This document shows positions 9,363 through 17,217 of a stretch of DNA of 64,000 nucleotides, piece after piece. Within the stretch, counting starts at the first letter, position 1. Every line of letters begins with the position of its first letter. A model generated the notes under the pieces. That model did not search any database. It saw only the letters and a list, made by a program, of their open reading frames with translations, and was not told the origin of the DNA. Source of the stretch: Nitrosopumilus sp. (GTDB lineage: Archaea; Thermoproteota; Nitrososphaeria; Nitrososphaerales; Nitrosopumilaceae); NCBI RefSeq assembly GCF_025699255.1, contig NZ_JAILWA010000002.1:1-64000 (forward strand), written 5' to 3'. The translations under genes were made by a program, and so were the position numbers.

Positions 9363-9370
9363 TTATATTT
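9363..9370 (-). promoter_or_regulatory. TATA box of the SRP RNA gene
   Basis: AAATATAA on the minus strand lies about 24 bp upstream of the inferred RNA 5' end at 9342, the spacing expected for an archaeal TATA element. Confidence 0.5.
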
Positions 9371-9373
9371 GCA

Positions 9374-10300
9374 TTAGGTTTGATTTTCTTTTAGTTTTAA
9401 AACTACACTACAAACTGAGCATACATTACCTGTACATTCATTTCCACATTTTTCACATTTTGTTTTTTCTTTTGTGTTTGAATTTTTTACAACTTGTGAT
9501 ATTTTAAGAATTGATTGATACAAATTATTTTTAATTCCGCTATGTTGATTTTCTAACGAATTCAAAAATTCACGAATCTCAGTTCTAATTCCTTCATTCA
9601 TGTGTGGACATGGTTCTGATTGAAATGGCATGTCATTTGTAAATGCATAAAAAACTATTTCAGATTCATAAATCTCACAAAACGGTTTTATTTTTCTTAA
9701 AGAGTTTGTAGAAGTATCAGGATCCATCCATCCAATTTTAGTCGTATCTCCAGATAACATGTTTATCACAAACGTTTGTAATGTGTCATCTAGATTGTGA
9801 CCCGTTGCAATCACATCTGCCCCTATATCCTTTGCTGCATAATCAATAGCTCTTCTTCTTAAGGTTCCGCATATTGAACATGATGAAGTTTTTTCACTTT
9901 CACGTAGATCTAATGCTTCATCTAGTGTTAGTTCAAAAAGATCTTTGTAAGAATAGACTTTATGTTCAACATTAAGTTCTTTACAAAATTTTTCAACAAT
10001 ATCTAATGCTTCATTTCTATACCCTGGAATTCCTTCATCTATAGTAATTGCTTTAATTCTAAAACTATGAGTTAATGCCATTTCGTTAATAATTTTCAAC
10101 AAAGCAAGAGAATCTTTTCCTCCTGAAACTGCAACTGCCACTAATTCATTATGTTTTATCATATTATATTTTGAAATAGTTTTAGCAGTTTTTCTCACAA
10201 TTGATTTTGAAAAACATTGTGAACAAAGCTTTTCACCTGAATATTTTCTTGTATATGCAGGTGGGTTTTTACATCTGTCACAATTCATAAGATGAACCAT
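9374..10300 (-). CDS. tRNA 2-thiolation enzyme, TtuA/Ncs6 (CTU1) family
   Basis: An ATP-pyrophosphatase that activates a tRNA uridine and transfers sulfur to make 2-thiouridine. The 308 residues hold an N-terminal zinc pair CDRC (7-10) with CSQC (26-29), the PP-loop SGGKDS (59-64), a central CSIC motif and a later EPCP motif whose cysteines bind the Fe-S cluster in this family. A C-terminal zinc ribbon has CEKC and CSVC. Whether it acts on position 54 (TtuA type) or on wobble U34 (Ncs6 type) is not decidable from sequence alone; a mesophilic host makes the Ncs6 role plausible. The start is ATG 10300, with an alternative at 10288. Confidence 0.88.
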   Translation of the reverse strand: MVHLMNCDRCKNPPAYTRKYSGEKLCSQCFSKSIVRKTAKTISKYNMIKHNELVAVAVSGGKDSLALLKIINEMALTHSFRIKAITIDEGIPGYRNEALDIVEKFCKELNVEHKVYSYKDLFELTLDEALDLRESEKTSSCSICGTLRRRAIDYAAKDIGADVIATGHNLDDTLQTFVINMLSGDTTKIGWMDPDTSTNSLRKIKPFCEIYESEIVFYAFTNDMPFQSEPCPHMNEGIRTEIREFLNSLENQHSGIKNNLYQSILKISQVVKNSNTKEKTKCEKCGNECTGNVCSVCSVVLKLKENQT

Positions 10301-10330
10301 CTTTTTTCATTAATGATTCTTTAGGTATTT

Positions 10331-11527
10331 TTAGATTGTAAACCATCCTGATTTTAAATACGATAAAGCAATGTTAAGGCCAAATAGAGCAAAAGTGAAT
10401 GCATAGATTCCCCACATGACAATATTTACTGATTTGTCTGAAATTCTCTTATCGATAATTGTGTGAATGAATTTTCCTCCATCCAAAATTGGTAATGGGA
10501 GCATGTTGATAATACCTATAAAAAACGAAATCATCCAGAGCCATAACAAGAACATCGATACGTTAGGATCATTCCATTCGATGAAATTCATTATAGGTTT
10601 GTATGCAAATGTGTTATCTCTCATAATTCCAATTAATCCTCTTTCAGGATCTTCAGGCGAAGCCATTATCTCTACACCAAAATTTAATGGTTGACCATCT
10701 CTGATTACAGAAACACTTGCAGTATCACCTGGACTCAAAACCGGAAAGTCGACTGGACTGAATATCGGTATGTCATTAATCGATGTGATGATATCATTTG
10801 CAAGTAATCCTGCTTGTTCTGCACCTGAGTTTTCAATTATTGAAAGTATCAAAACTCCTTCTGGAAGTTCATAAAATGCACTAAGTAACGGCTCAGGTAA
10901 AACCATTGCAAAGAATGGATTTGTTAATAAAATAGCTCCTAACACAAATGCAAACATTACATTTGATGTAGCTCCTGCTCCAATTACTCTTAATTTGGAA
11001 ATTTTTTTGGCTTTATCAAATTCTTCTTCATCTGGTTCTACAAATCCTGCAAACATTGCGATAAAAATAGCAAACCCTCCTGTTTTGATTTTTATTTTTT
11101 CTAATGCCGCAACAATTCCATGTGCCCCTTCATGAATTACTAGTACAATTGGAATTGATAATAGAAAGTAAGTAATAGATGATGCTGATGTCAGTGTAAC
11201 TCCAGGAATAAGAACCGTTAATTCTGAGAATTCTGATTGTGCTACAAAAAAGTTTGAAACATTATTGAGCAAAAACCAGAATGCAAATCCCATCATAATA
11301 AAACCTGCAATTACACTCGTATCTGCAAACACTCTAATCCCTCTTTTTGTTCTACTAAGTAATTTTAAGAGAACTTCATTTACTCCTTTATTCTTGTATA
11401 CTAGACTGTATGCCTTTATCTCAAAACCATATTTTTCAAACTTTAGTGCTTTTGCAATTATGACAATAACTACCCAAGCCATTAAGACATAGATAATCGA
11501 ATTTTGAGTAATAAAATCAAGTTCCAA
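10331..11527 (-). CDS. Site-2 protease family membrane metalloprotease (M50) with PDZ domain
   Basis: A predicted intramembrane zinc protease of the S2P/RseP family. With the TTG start at 11527 it has 398 residues. An N-terminal membrane helix is followed by a helix carrying the HEGAH zinc motif (132-136). A PDZ-like domain comes after the next helices, and the second metal-binding segment LPLPILDGGKF lies near the C terminus, within the last pair of membrane helices. An in-frame ATG at 11587 would overlap the divergent cutA coding region by 17 bp, so I prefer TTG 11527; ATG 11482 would cut into the first membrane helix. Likely substrates are membrane-anchored regulators, but none is indicated by the neighbours. 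Confidence 0.82.
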   Translation of the reverse strand: MELDFITQNSIIYVLMAWVVIVIIAKALKFEKYGFEIKAYSLVYKNKGVNEVLLKLLSRTKRGIRVFADTSVIAGFIMMGFAFWFLLNNVSNFFVAQSEFSELTVLIPGVTLTSASSITYFLLSIPIVLVIHEGAHGIVAALEKIKIKTGGFAIFIAMFAGFVEPDEEEFDKAKKISKLRVIGAGATSNVMFAFVLGAILLTNPFFAMVLPEPLLSAFYELPEGVLILSIIENSGAEQAGLLANDIITSINDIPIFSPVDFPVLSPGDTASVSVIRDGQPLNFGVEIMASPEDPERGLIGIMRDNTFAYKPIMNFIEWNDPNVSMFLLWLWMISFFIGIINMLPLPILDGGKFIHTIIDKRISDKSVNIVMWGIYAFTFALFGLNIALSYLKSGWFTI

Positions 11528-11570
11528 ACTAATTGTTAATTTTTTAAGGTACGGACATTTATCGTTTACT

Positions 11571-11882
11571 ATGAAACCAGTAATCATAATCTCAACTTAT
11601 CCTAATAAAAAATCAATTTCTAAAATTGCTAATGAACTTGTATCAAACAAAATTGTAGCATGTGTAAATATTTCTAAAATTTCATCAATTTACTCTTGGA
11701 AAGGAAAAATCGAAAACTCTTCAGAATATCTAGCTATATTCAAAACAATTAACAAAAACAAAACAAAGTTAAAAAATAAAATTAAAGAAACTCATCCATA
11801 TGATGTTCCTGAAATAGCTGAAATTGATGTTAGTTCAATTAATCAGTCATACATGAATTGGTTGGTAGATTCCACCAATTAG
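11571..11882 (+). CDS. cutA: CutA1 family protein
   Basis: A trimeric small protein named for divalent-cation tolerance in Escherichia coli; its molecular role in archaea is unknown. The 103 residues include the family signatures: VACVNI with the following IYSWKGKIE, and the HPYDVPEIAEI segment near the C terminus. It is divergent from the M50 protease and its TAG stop shares four bases with the stop of pelota. AT-rich TTAATTTTTTAA at 11537-11548 lies 25-30 bp upstream of the ATG. Confidence 0.93.
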   Translation: MKPVIIISTYPNKKSISKIANELVSNKIVACVNISKISSIYSWKGKIENSSEYLAIFKTINKNKTKLKNKIKETHPYDVPEIAEIDVSSINQSYMNWLVDSTN

Positions 11883-12931
11883 GATTCTACTGCATATCGT
11901 AACAATGATACAATTCCACCTAATCCTGAAACTCTAAGACCGATATCCGTAGATGAATCAACACTGAAAATTTTTACTCCTTTTGTTTCAGCATCATTTA
12001 GAAAGTCCATTACTTTCTGTTCATCATTTTCTTGAATGATTTTATCTGAAAATACTAATGATTCAACTGCTCCTACTTCATTTGCATTAAAGGTTTCATC
12101 ATACCCCATAGTAAATTTCCTACTTGTTTTTTTTGCAAGAATCATTACCTCGTCAATTATTGATGATGCCTTAGCCAGTTTGCTATCAGACATTATTTCT
12201 TGCATTGTTTGAGATTTTGTAAATGTATATATTCCATCTTCTCCTCCTGAGTCAATTCCTTCTACAACTTGAATTTTATATTTTTGAAGTTTTTGTGACT
12301 TTTCAATAAAATTCCCAAACCTTTTTTTTGTTTCTCCAGGACCAAAAATTATTATTGTATCTCCTTCTTTGAAAATTGTTGATATGGCCTGCAACACTTG
12401 ATCAAAGAATTTCTCAATATTGAAATTTGTTTTGTATCTTTTTCCACCAGAACCAGAGTAGATATTTGGCATAAATTCTAAATGTGTACCTCTTAATCTT
12501 GCAATTCCACTATCACTTGTATCAATTGCAACTAAAACAAAACTAATCTGATTATTACTTGATTCTAAAAGTTTTTTTTCTATTGGTAACCATTTTTTCT
12601 TTGAAATTGTAATACCATCATTTAGCTTTAAGATAAAAGAATGATGTGAACCATGCGGAACTGATTCATTACTTGATTCAGAAATTGTACCTCCTACTCT
12701 TAATCTATCTAACACATCATCGAGTGAAATCTTTTCTACTGATAATGCAACTCTAACTTTGATTCTCTCTCCTTTATCTGGTCTTGAATAGTCTTTGTCT
12801 TGTTTTAGAACTCTTGTAGTATCACCAATAACTTTGTCATTTTCTTTAATTATACGTCGTAAATTCAAAAGATCCTCTGAATCTTCTGGAATCACTGAAA
12901 TTGAATTTTCATCTATTTCCTTTGTAATCAT
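11879..12931 (-). CDS. pelA: Pelota homologue (ribosome rescue factor aPelota/Dom34)
   Basis: An eRF1-related factor that, with ABCE1 and aEF1A, dissociates stalled archaeal ribosomes. The 350-residue protein has the Sm-like N-terminal domain with the family-typical DLLNLRRIIKENDKV segment (about residues 20-34) and TTRVLKQDK. The middle and C-terminal eRF1-like domains contain FVLVAIDTSDSG and the FGPGETKKRFG segment. It lacks the GGQ motif of true release factors, as expected for Pelota. It converges on cutA with a four-base stop overlap. Confidence 0.95.
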   Translation of the reverse strand: MITKEIDENSISVIPEDSEDLLNLRRIIKENDKVIGDTTRVLKQDKDYSRPDKGERIKVRVALSVEKISLDDVLDRLRVGGTISESSNESVPHGSHHSFILKLNDGITISKKKWLPIEKKLLESSNNQISFVLVAIDTSDSGIARLRGTHLEFMPNIYSGSGGKRYKTNFNIEKFFDQVLQAISTIFKEGDTIIIFGPGETKKRFGNFIEKSQKLQKYKIQVVEGIDSGGEDGIYTFTKSQTMQEIMSDSKLAKASSIIDEVMILAKKTSRKFTMGYDETFNANEVGAVESLVFSDKIIQENDEQKVMDFLNDAETKGVKIFSVDSSTDIGLRVSGLGGIVSLLRYAVES

Positions 12932-12963
12932 AATAATATTCTAATTTAGAAAAAGAAAAGAGT

Positions 12964-13464
12964 TTAACTTGTCGTTTCTTCTGGTTTTGTTTCTTGAGAT
13001 TTCTTTTTCAGATAATTCTCAACCCATTCTAAAGTGAGAACTCCTGATTCAGACAAATTTGTTAAAGAATTTGCAGATGCTTCTCCTATAACTTTGCCAT
13101 TGTTTCTTCTGATTTGTCTCCATTTTAGAGAAGTGTTTCCACTTTTTGAATTATAGATAATACCCAAGATGTCTTTTGCATTCACAAATGTAATGTCTCT
13201 AATTTTTTTCAAAGTAACTTTATCAGCAGCTTCGACATAAATTGCTCCCAAGCTATCTTCTCTTTCTGCAAACACCTCAAAATCTTCTAAATAAGCTCTT
13301 GGTGCATAGGATTTACAAGTACTAGATATGACAAATCTTCTAAAACTTTCTAATGATGCAGGAGTGTCTATTGTAACCATTTTGAATGATTGAACTTTTA
13401 GCCATTTATCAAGCTTCTTGAAAGACTCAATAGGAATCTGCTTAAAATATGCCTTGCAGGCCAT
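12964..13464 (-). CDS. Hypothetical protein (166 aa), probably lineage-specific
   Basis: I do not recognise this family. The protein is soluble, with alternating beta/alpha-like segments and a Lys/Glu/Thr-rich C-terminal tail (about 150-166). No catalytic signature or zinc cluster is evident. The start is ATG 13464; a later in-frame ATG (residue 29, MVTIDTPASLES) is an alternative start. It lies 32 bp upstream of pelota on the same strand, so the two may form a unit, which would suggest a translation-linked role; this is inference from position only. Confidence 0.6.
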   Translation of the reverse strand: MACKAYFKQIPIESFKKLDKWLKVQSFKMVTIDTPASLESFRRFVISSTCKSYAPRAYLEDFEVFAEREDSLGAIYVEAADKVTLKKIRDITFVNAKDILGIIYNSKSGNTSLKWRQIRRNNGKVIGEASANSLTNLSESGVLTLEWVENYLKKKSQETKPEETTS

Positions 13465-13551
13465 GATGTACCTATCCCTTTGATTGATGATGAGGATCTT
13501 GAGTTCTGAGCCTGCCTTAGGATTTTAATTAATGCTGACCATAAACAAAAC

Positions 13552-13971
13552 ATGAAATCTCTAACTGAATATCTGACATTTGAAGTCAAAACAAGAAGAG
13601 CCTTTGTCAACATTACAAACGATGTGAAAAGTTTAGTTATCAAAAGTAAAGTCAAAGAAGGTCTTTGTCTTGTAAATGCAATGCATATCACAGCAAGTGT
13701 TTTCATTAACGATAATGAAGGTGGGTTACTACATGATTATGAAAAATGGTTAGAAGGATTAGCTCCTCACGCACCTACATCTCAATATGATCATAACAAA
13801 ACTGGTGAAGATAACGCCGATGCACATCTTAAACGACAAGTAATGGGCAGAGAAGTTGTAGTAGCAATTACTGATGGTGAATTAGATTTTGGACCCTGGG
13901 AAGAAATTTTTTATGGTGAATTTGACGGAAAAAGACCAAAAAGAGTTTTAGTTAAAATCATTGGCGAATAA
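13552..13971 (+). CDS. yjbQ: YjbQ family protein (UPF0047; secondary thiamine-phosphate synthase-like)
   Basis: A compact 139-residue beta protein with the full family signature: a [18 protein letters not shown] segment near residues 44-62, the [19 protein letters not shown] region with conserved His and Asp (about 84-102), and [13 protein letters not shown] near the end. YjbQ proteins have weak thiamine-phosphate synthase activity when overexpressed, but their physiological role is unsettled. TTTTAATTAA at 13524-13533 is a candidate promoter element 20-28 bp upstream of the ATG. The TAA stop is directly followed by the stop of the convergent small zinc protein. Confidence 0.92.
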   Translation: MKSLTEYLTFEVKTRRAFVNITNDVKSLVIKSKVKEGLCLVNAMHITASVFINDNEGGLLHDYEKWLEGLAPHAPTSQYDHNKTGEDNADAHLKRQVMGREVVVAITDGELDFGPWEEIFYGEFDGKRPKRVLVKIIGE

Positions 13972-14136
13972 TTATCCAAAGTCTGCATCACGTTTTTGAC
14001 TTTGTGATTCATTCTTTCTTGCTGCATCTCTGAATTCATCATTATGGTTTTGTGGTCCATGTCCACATTTTACACATGCAATTTTGAATCCATCTTCATT
14101 TTTTTCATATATCTCACAGCCACAGAAGCATGCCAT
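13972..14136 (-). CDS. Small Cys-rich zinc-ribbon-like protein (54 aa)
   Basis: A minus-strand frame starts at ATG 14136 and stops at TAA 13974-13972. The 54 residues begin MACFCGCEIYE and contain CVKCGHGPQNH near residues 22-32, giving a CxC-x(n)-CxxC arrangement suited to one zinc ion. The second half is charged and probably helical or disordered. The stop abuts the yjbQ stop with no gap, and an AT-rich GATATATC lies 20-30 bp upstream of the start, both of which support a real gene. Function unknown. Confidence 0.72.
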   Translation of the reverse strand: MACFCGCEIYEKNEDGFKIACVKCGHGPQNHNDEFRDAARKNESQSQKRDADFG

Positions 14137-14183
14137 GATTGAATGTTATTTTATGATGATATATCTTTTGGGTTGTGTTTTGT

Positions 14184-14642
14184 TTATGCTGATTTACAAC
14201 ATTCACCCATTGGGATTTCGTGATCATGCGGACATTTTCTTGGATGTTTTAACATTACACAAAGTGCATCTGTAAACTGTTTATTCATATGATGTTCAAT
14301 TCCACAAACCATTTCCTCATCAATTTCTACTTTGAGTGCACTATCCATAAGAACTTCTAATAATCTACTGTTTCGCATCATACTTGCTCCAATTCTTTCA
14401 CCATCTTCTGTTAATCTTACTCCTGCTTTGTTGTAATTTACAAGATTTTTTACATTAAGTTTTTTGAGCATTTGAACTACACTAGGTTGCCTAACGTTGA
14501 GCATTTTTGCAATTGTACTTATTTTTACATCCTCTCCTCTTTCTTTGATGTGCCAAATTGCTTTAAGATACATCTCAACATGTTCTGCTTCTGCAGTCCC
14601 TACAAAGAGAGTCTCTTCATTCTCATCATTTAGTGAGTCCAT
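14184..14642 (-). CDS. DtxR/MntR-family metal-dependent transcriptional regulator
   Basis: A winged-helix repressor of 152 residues. The N-terminal half is the DNA-binding domain, with AEHVEMYLKAIWHI (about 18-31) and the recognition region AKMLNVRQPSVVQMLKKL (about 45-62). The dimerisation/metal domain follows, with EEMVCGIEHHMNKQF supplying Cys, Glu and His ligands of the DtxR type. The C-terminal tail carries extra Cys/His (CPHDHE, GECC). It lacks the SH3-like third domain, as MntR does. Its start lies 1 bp after the stop of the upstream trmB-type gene, so the two regulators are co-transcribed. Iron or manganese control is the likely role. Confidence 0.85.
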   Translation of the reverse strand: MDSLNDENEETLFVGTAEAEHVEMYLKAIWHIKERGEDVKISTIAKMLNVRQPSVVQMLKKLNVKNLVNYNKAGVRLTEDGERIGASMMRNSRLLEVLMDSALKVEIDEEMVCGIEHHMNKQFTDALCVMLKHPRKCPHDHEIPMGECCKSA

Positions 14643-14643
14643 A

Positions 14644-15411
14644 TTAGACCTTCTTGGAATCTTTTAATAAATATTCAAAGTATTGACGTGCAAATCCTGC
14701 CAAACCCGCATGATCTGCCCAGATTGCAACAACTTCTGATGAATTTAATCCTCCGATTTCAGGTCCTAATAGAATTACAACATATCTTTTATCTGAAATT
14801 ATGCCTCCTCCAAACAATCCTTTCTTGATTGTCACAGTAGCAACTCTTTTGATTGCCTTGATTGATTCTTTGTCCATCTTATCGGATGTAAGAATTGTAA
14901 TGTCTACTCCCTTATCATGAAGTGATCTTAGTTTTGGTAATGCTTGTTTAACAAGTTCTACTCCAGCTTCTGGCAATGCAATCATTACTTCATTTCTACA
15001 AGTTTCAACCATTTCTAAAATTTTAGCTGCAATGTTTACTGCTCCTGATAATACCCATATGTCTGGTCTTTCACTAGTTCCGCTTTTTTCATAGAGTGGA
15101 ACTAGTTCATTTAATATTATATTTTGATTCTGTGAAAAATCAGTTTCCATTTTTTGTTTTGTTGTCTCAAGACCTGTAGATGGAGATTTTGCAAAATATT
15201 TTGTTGGTCTTGAATCATCTGAACCAATCCAACCTTTTTCTTCTAAAGTTCCTAAAACCTCATAGATTTTTGAATAAGGAACTCCTGATTTTTGACTAAG
15301 ATCTGATGCTGTTAATTCTCCAGACTTTAACAAAGCTGAAAATGTTCTGATTTCATAACTGGTAAGACCAATTTTTTCTAATGCTTTTCGTGTCTTGTCT
15401 GATATATTCAT
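14644..15411 (-). CDS. TrmB-type transcriptional regulator
   Basis: A 255-residue archaeal regulator. An N-terminal winged helix (about residues 10-75) shows the TrmB pattern LGLTSYE-like KIGLTSYEIRTFSALL followed by GVPYSKIYEVLGTLEEKGW. A long helical linker follows, then a C-terminal phospholipase-D-like effector domain (about 120-250). It is the first gene of a two-gene operon with the DtxR-like regulator and is divergent from the Tes-like gene. Two inverted repeats sit in the shared promoter region, so autoregulation and control of the neighbour are both plausible. Confidence 0.85.
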   Translation of the reverse strand: MNISDKTRKALEKIGLTSYEIRTFSALLKSGELTASDLSQKSGVPYSKIYEVLGTLEEKGWIGSDDSRPTKYFAKSPSTGLETTKQKMETDFSQNQNIILNELVPLYEKSGTSERPDIWVLSGAVNIAAKILEMVETCRNEVMIALPEAGVELVKQALPKLRSLHDKGVDITILTSDKMDKESIKAIKRVATVTIKKGLFGGGIISDKRYVVILLGPEIGGLNSSEVVAIWADHAGLAGFARQYFEYLLKDSKKV

Positions 15412-15434
15412 CTGCGATCTAGTCGATCAGTTTT

Positions 15435-15446
15435 GATATTTAAATC
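15435..15446 (-). promoter_or_regulatory. TATA box of the trmB-dtxR operon
   Basis: The minus strand reads GATTTAAATATC, centred about 29 bp upstream of the ATG at 15411. It directly abuts the inverted repeat at 15447-15460, so a protein bound there could block or assist TFB/TBP. Confidence 0.5.
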
Positions 15447-15460
15447 AGGTATGCCTACCT
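15447..15460. promoter_or_regulatory. Inverted repeat AGGTA-N4-TACCT, candidate operator
   Basis: A perfect 5-bp inverted repeat with a 4-bp spacer lies immediately upstream of the trmB TATA element, in the BRE position. Its placement fits an operator for TrmB itself or for the co-transcribed DtxR-like protein. The AGGTA half-site recurs at 15525-15529, just before the ATG of the divergent gene. Confidence 0.4.
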
Positions 15461-15468
15461 CCTAAATT

Positions 15469-15478
15469 CCCCACGGGG
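15469..15478. promoter_or_regulatory. Inverted repeat CCCC-AC-GGGG, candidate operator
   Basis: A GC-only palindrome stands in an AT-rich promoter region midway between the two divergent TATA elements and about 20 bp upstream of the TATA box of the Tes-like gene. It could be a regulator site controlling the radical SAM gene. Confidence 0.35.
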
Positions 15479-15494
15479 GCAAGTAGGAAATGCA

Positions 15495-15501
15495 TTATAT
15501 A
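15495..15501 (+). promoter_or_regulatory. TATA box of the Tes-like gene
   Basis: TTATATA is centred about 32 bp upstream of the ATG at 15530, predicting a leader of only about 5 nt. Confidence 0.5.
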
Positions 15502-15529
15502 CCAATTCAGAAAAGTCACCAATGTAGGT

Positions 15530-17194
15530 ATGGCACTAATTCAGATATCCAATCAATCAACTAAAAATTTAGGCAAAAAATCTACCATTAGATTTACTCA
15601 AAGTATATGTCCAGACTGTAACATGATTCTCGATGCTGAAGTCTTTGAGAGAGATAATCAAGTGTTTATGTCAAAAGTTTGTCCAACTCACGGCGAATGT
15701 GAGGAATTATACTTTGGTTCTTATGAAATGTACAAGAAATTCAGTACATATTGGATGGATGGCAAAGGTGCCCATTCTCCAAACGTAATGATTGACAAAT
15801 GCTCATGTCCAAACAACTGTGGATTATGCTCAAACCACTTATCACACAGTGGATTGGCAAACATGATTGTAACTAACAGATGTGATTTAACATGCTGGTA
15901 TTGTTTCTTTTATGTTAAGAAAGGTCTTGAAGGCGCTTACATGTATGAGCCAGATCATACTCAAGTTAGAGGTATGATGAAAACTCTAAGAGCAGAGAGA
16001 CCAATTCCAGGAAATTCTATGCAAATTACTGGTGGTGAACCAATGCTTAGAGAAGATATTGCAGATGTTATTAAAATAATGAAAGAAGAAGGCGTTGATC
16101 ATATTCAAATGAATACAAATGGTATCAGACATGCAATGGATCCAGAAGCTGCAAGAGAGGTAAGACTAGCTGGATGTAACAACTTGTATCTTTCCTTTGA
16201 TGGTGTAACTGCAAGAACAAATCCAAAAAACCATTGGGAAATTCCTTATGCGCTTGATAGTTGCAGAAAAACAGGTACTACAGTAGTATTTGTTCCAACA
16301 GTAATCAAATCAATTAATGATCATGAATTAGGTGGAATTATCAGATATGCACAAAAGAATATGGATGTAGTTCACGCTGTAAACTTCCAACCAGTATCAC
16401 TAACTGGAAGAATGGGTAAATCCGAACGTGAAAAATACAGAATCACAGTTCCTGATTGTGTTCAAAGAATTGAAGAGCAAACTAACGGTGAAGTAACTGT
16501 TGATGATTGGTTCCCAGTCCCAAGTTGTATGCCATTAACAAATGTAATTGAAGCATTCTCAAGCAAACCAAAATATGAGTTATCAATTCACTTTGCTTGT
16601 GGTGCAGGAACATACATCTTTGAAGATGCAGACACAAAGAAGTTTGTTCCATTAACAAAATTCTGTGATATTCAAGGAATGTTAGAATTATTTGAAGATA
16701 AAGCAGAAGAAATTCGTTCTGGTAAAAACAAGTACTTTACAATGCTTGAAGTTGTTAGAAAACTCAAAGGCTTTGTTGATACAAAGAAACAACCTGCAGG
16801 ATTAGATTTAGCAAAGATGTTTGGCAATATCTTGATGAAGAGATCATTTGATTCAGTTGGTTCATGGCACGTCAAGGGACTATTCCTCGGTATGATGCAC
16901 TTCCAAGACAAATACAATGAAGACCTTGAAAGATTACAAAGATGTGATATTCACTATGTAACTCCAGATCTCAGAATAGTTCCATTCTGTGCATTTAATG
17001 TGATTCCAGAATGGTATAGAGATAGAATTCAAAAGAAATATTCTATCACTGTAGAGGAATGGGAAGAAAGAGAAGGCGTCAAATTAGAAGATGGTCTATA
17101 CAGAGGTCTTATGAGACGTGGAGCAGGTGATGAACTTGCAGCAGGATGTGCAAAGAGCGAAATGTTCCATCAAGCCGCTCAAGCAACTATGTAA
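15530..17194 (+). CDS. tes: Radical SAM enzyme of the Tes/MJ0619 type (probable tetraether lipid synthase)
   Basis: Tes-type enzymes couple two isoprenoid chains to form GDGT membrane lipids, which Nitrososphaerota make. The 554-residue protein has the radical SAM motif as CDLTCWYC (residues 118-125, CxxxCxxC), a GGEP S-adenosylmethionine segment (about 178), and two upstream cysteine groups: C27/C30 with C51/C57, and C91, C93, C97, C100. These match the extra iron sites of the MJ0619 family. The C-terminal region around PFCAFNVIPEWYRD is also family-like. It is divergent from trmB. Related family members of unknown substrate exist, and archaeal genomes can hold several paralogues, so the exact lipid reaction is inferred. 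Confidence 0.72.
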   Translation: MALIQISNQSTKNLGKKSTIRFTQSICPDCNMILDAEVFERDNQVFMSKVCPTHGECEELYFGSYEMYKKFSTYWMDGKGAHSPNVMIDKCSCPNNCGLCSNHLSHSGLANMIVTNRCDLTCWYCFFYVKKGLEGAYMYEPDHTQVRGMMKTLRAERPIPGNSMQITGGEPMLREDIADVIKIMKEEGVDHIQMNTNGIRHAMDPEAAREVRLAGCNNLYLSFDGVTARTNPKNHWEIPYALDSCRKTGTTVVFVPTVIKSINDHELGGIIRYAQKNMDVVHAVNFQPVSLTGRMGKSEREKYRITVPDCVQRIEEQTNGEVTVDDWFPVPSCMPLTNVIEAFSSKPKYELSIHFACGAGTYIFEDADTKKFVPLTKFCDIQGMLELFEDKAEEIRSGKNKYFTMLEVVRKLKGFVDTKKQPAGLDLAKMFGNILMKRSFDSVGSWHVKGLFLGMMHFQDKYNEDLERLQRCDIHYVTPDLRIVPFCAFNVIPEWYRDRIQKKYSITVEEWEEREGVKLEDGLYRGLMRRGAGDELAAGCAKSEMFHQAAQATM

Positions 17195-17217
17195 ACTGGT
17201 TAAATTATTTTATAATT

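Noticed and set aside
13398-13706. Minus-strand open frame across the 5' end of yjbQ
   Set aside because: It overlaps two well-supported genes and has no recognisable domain.
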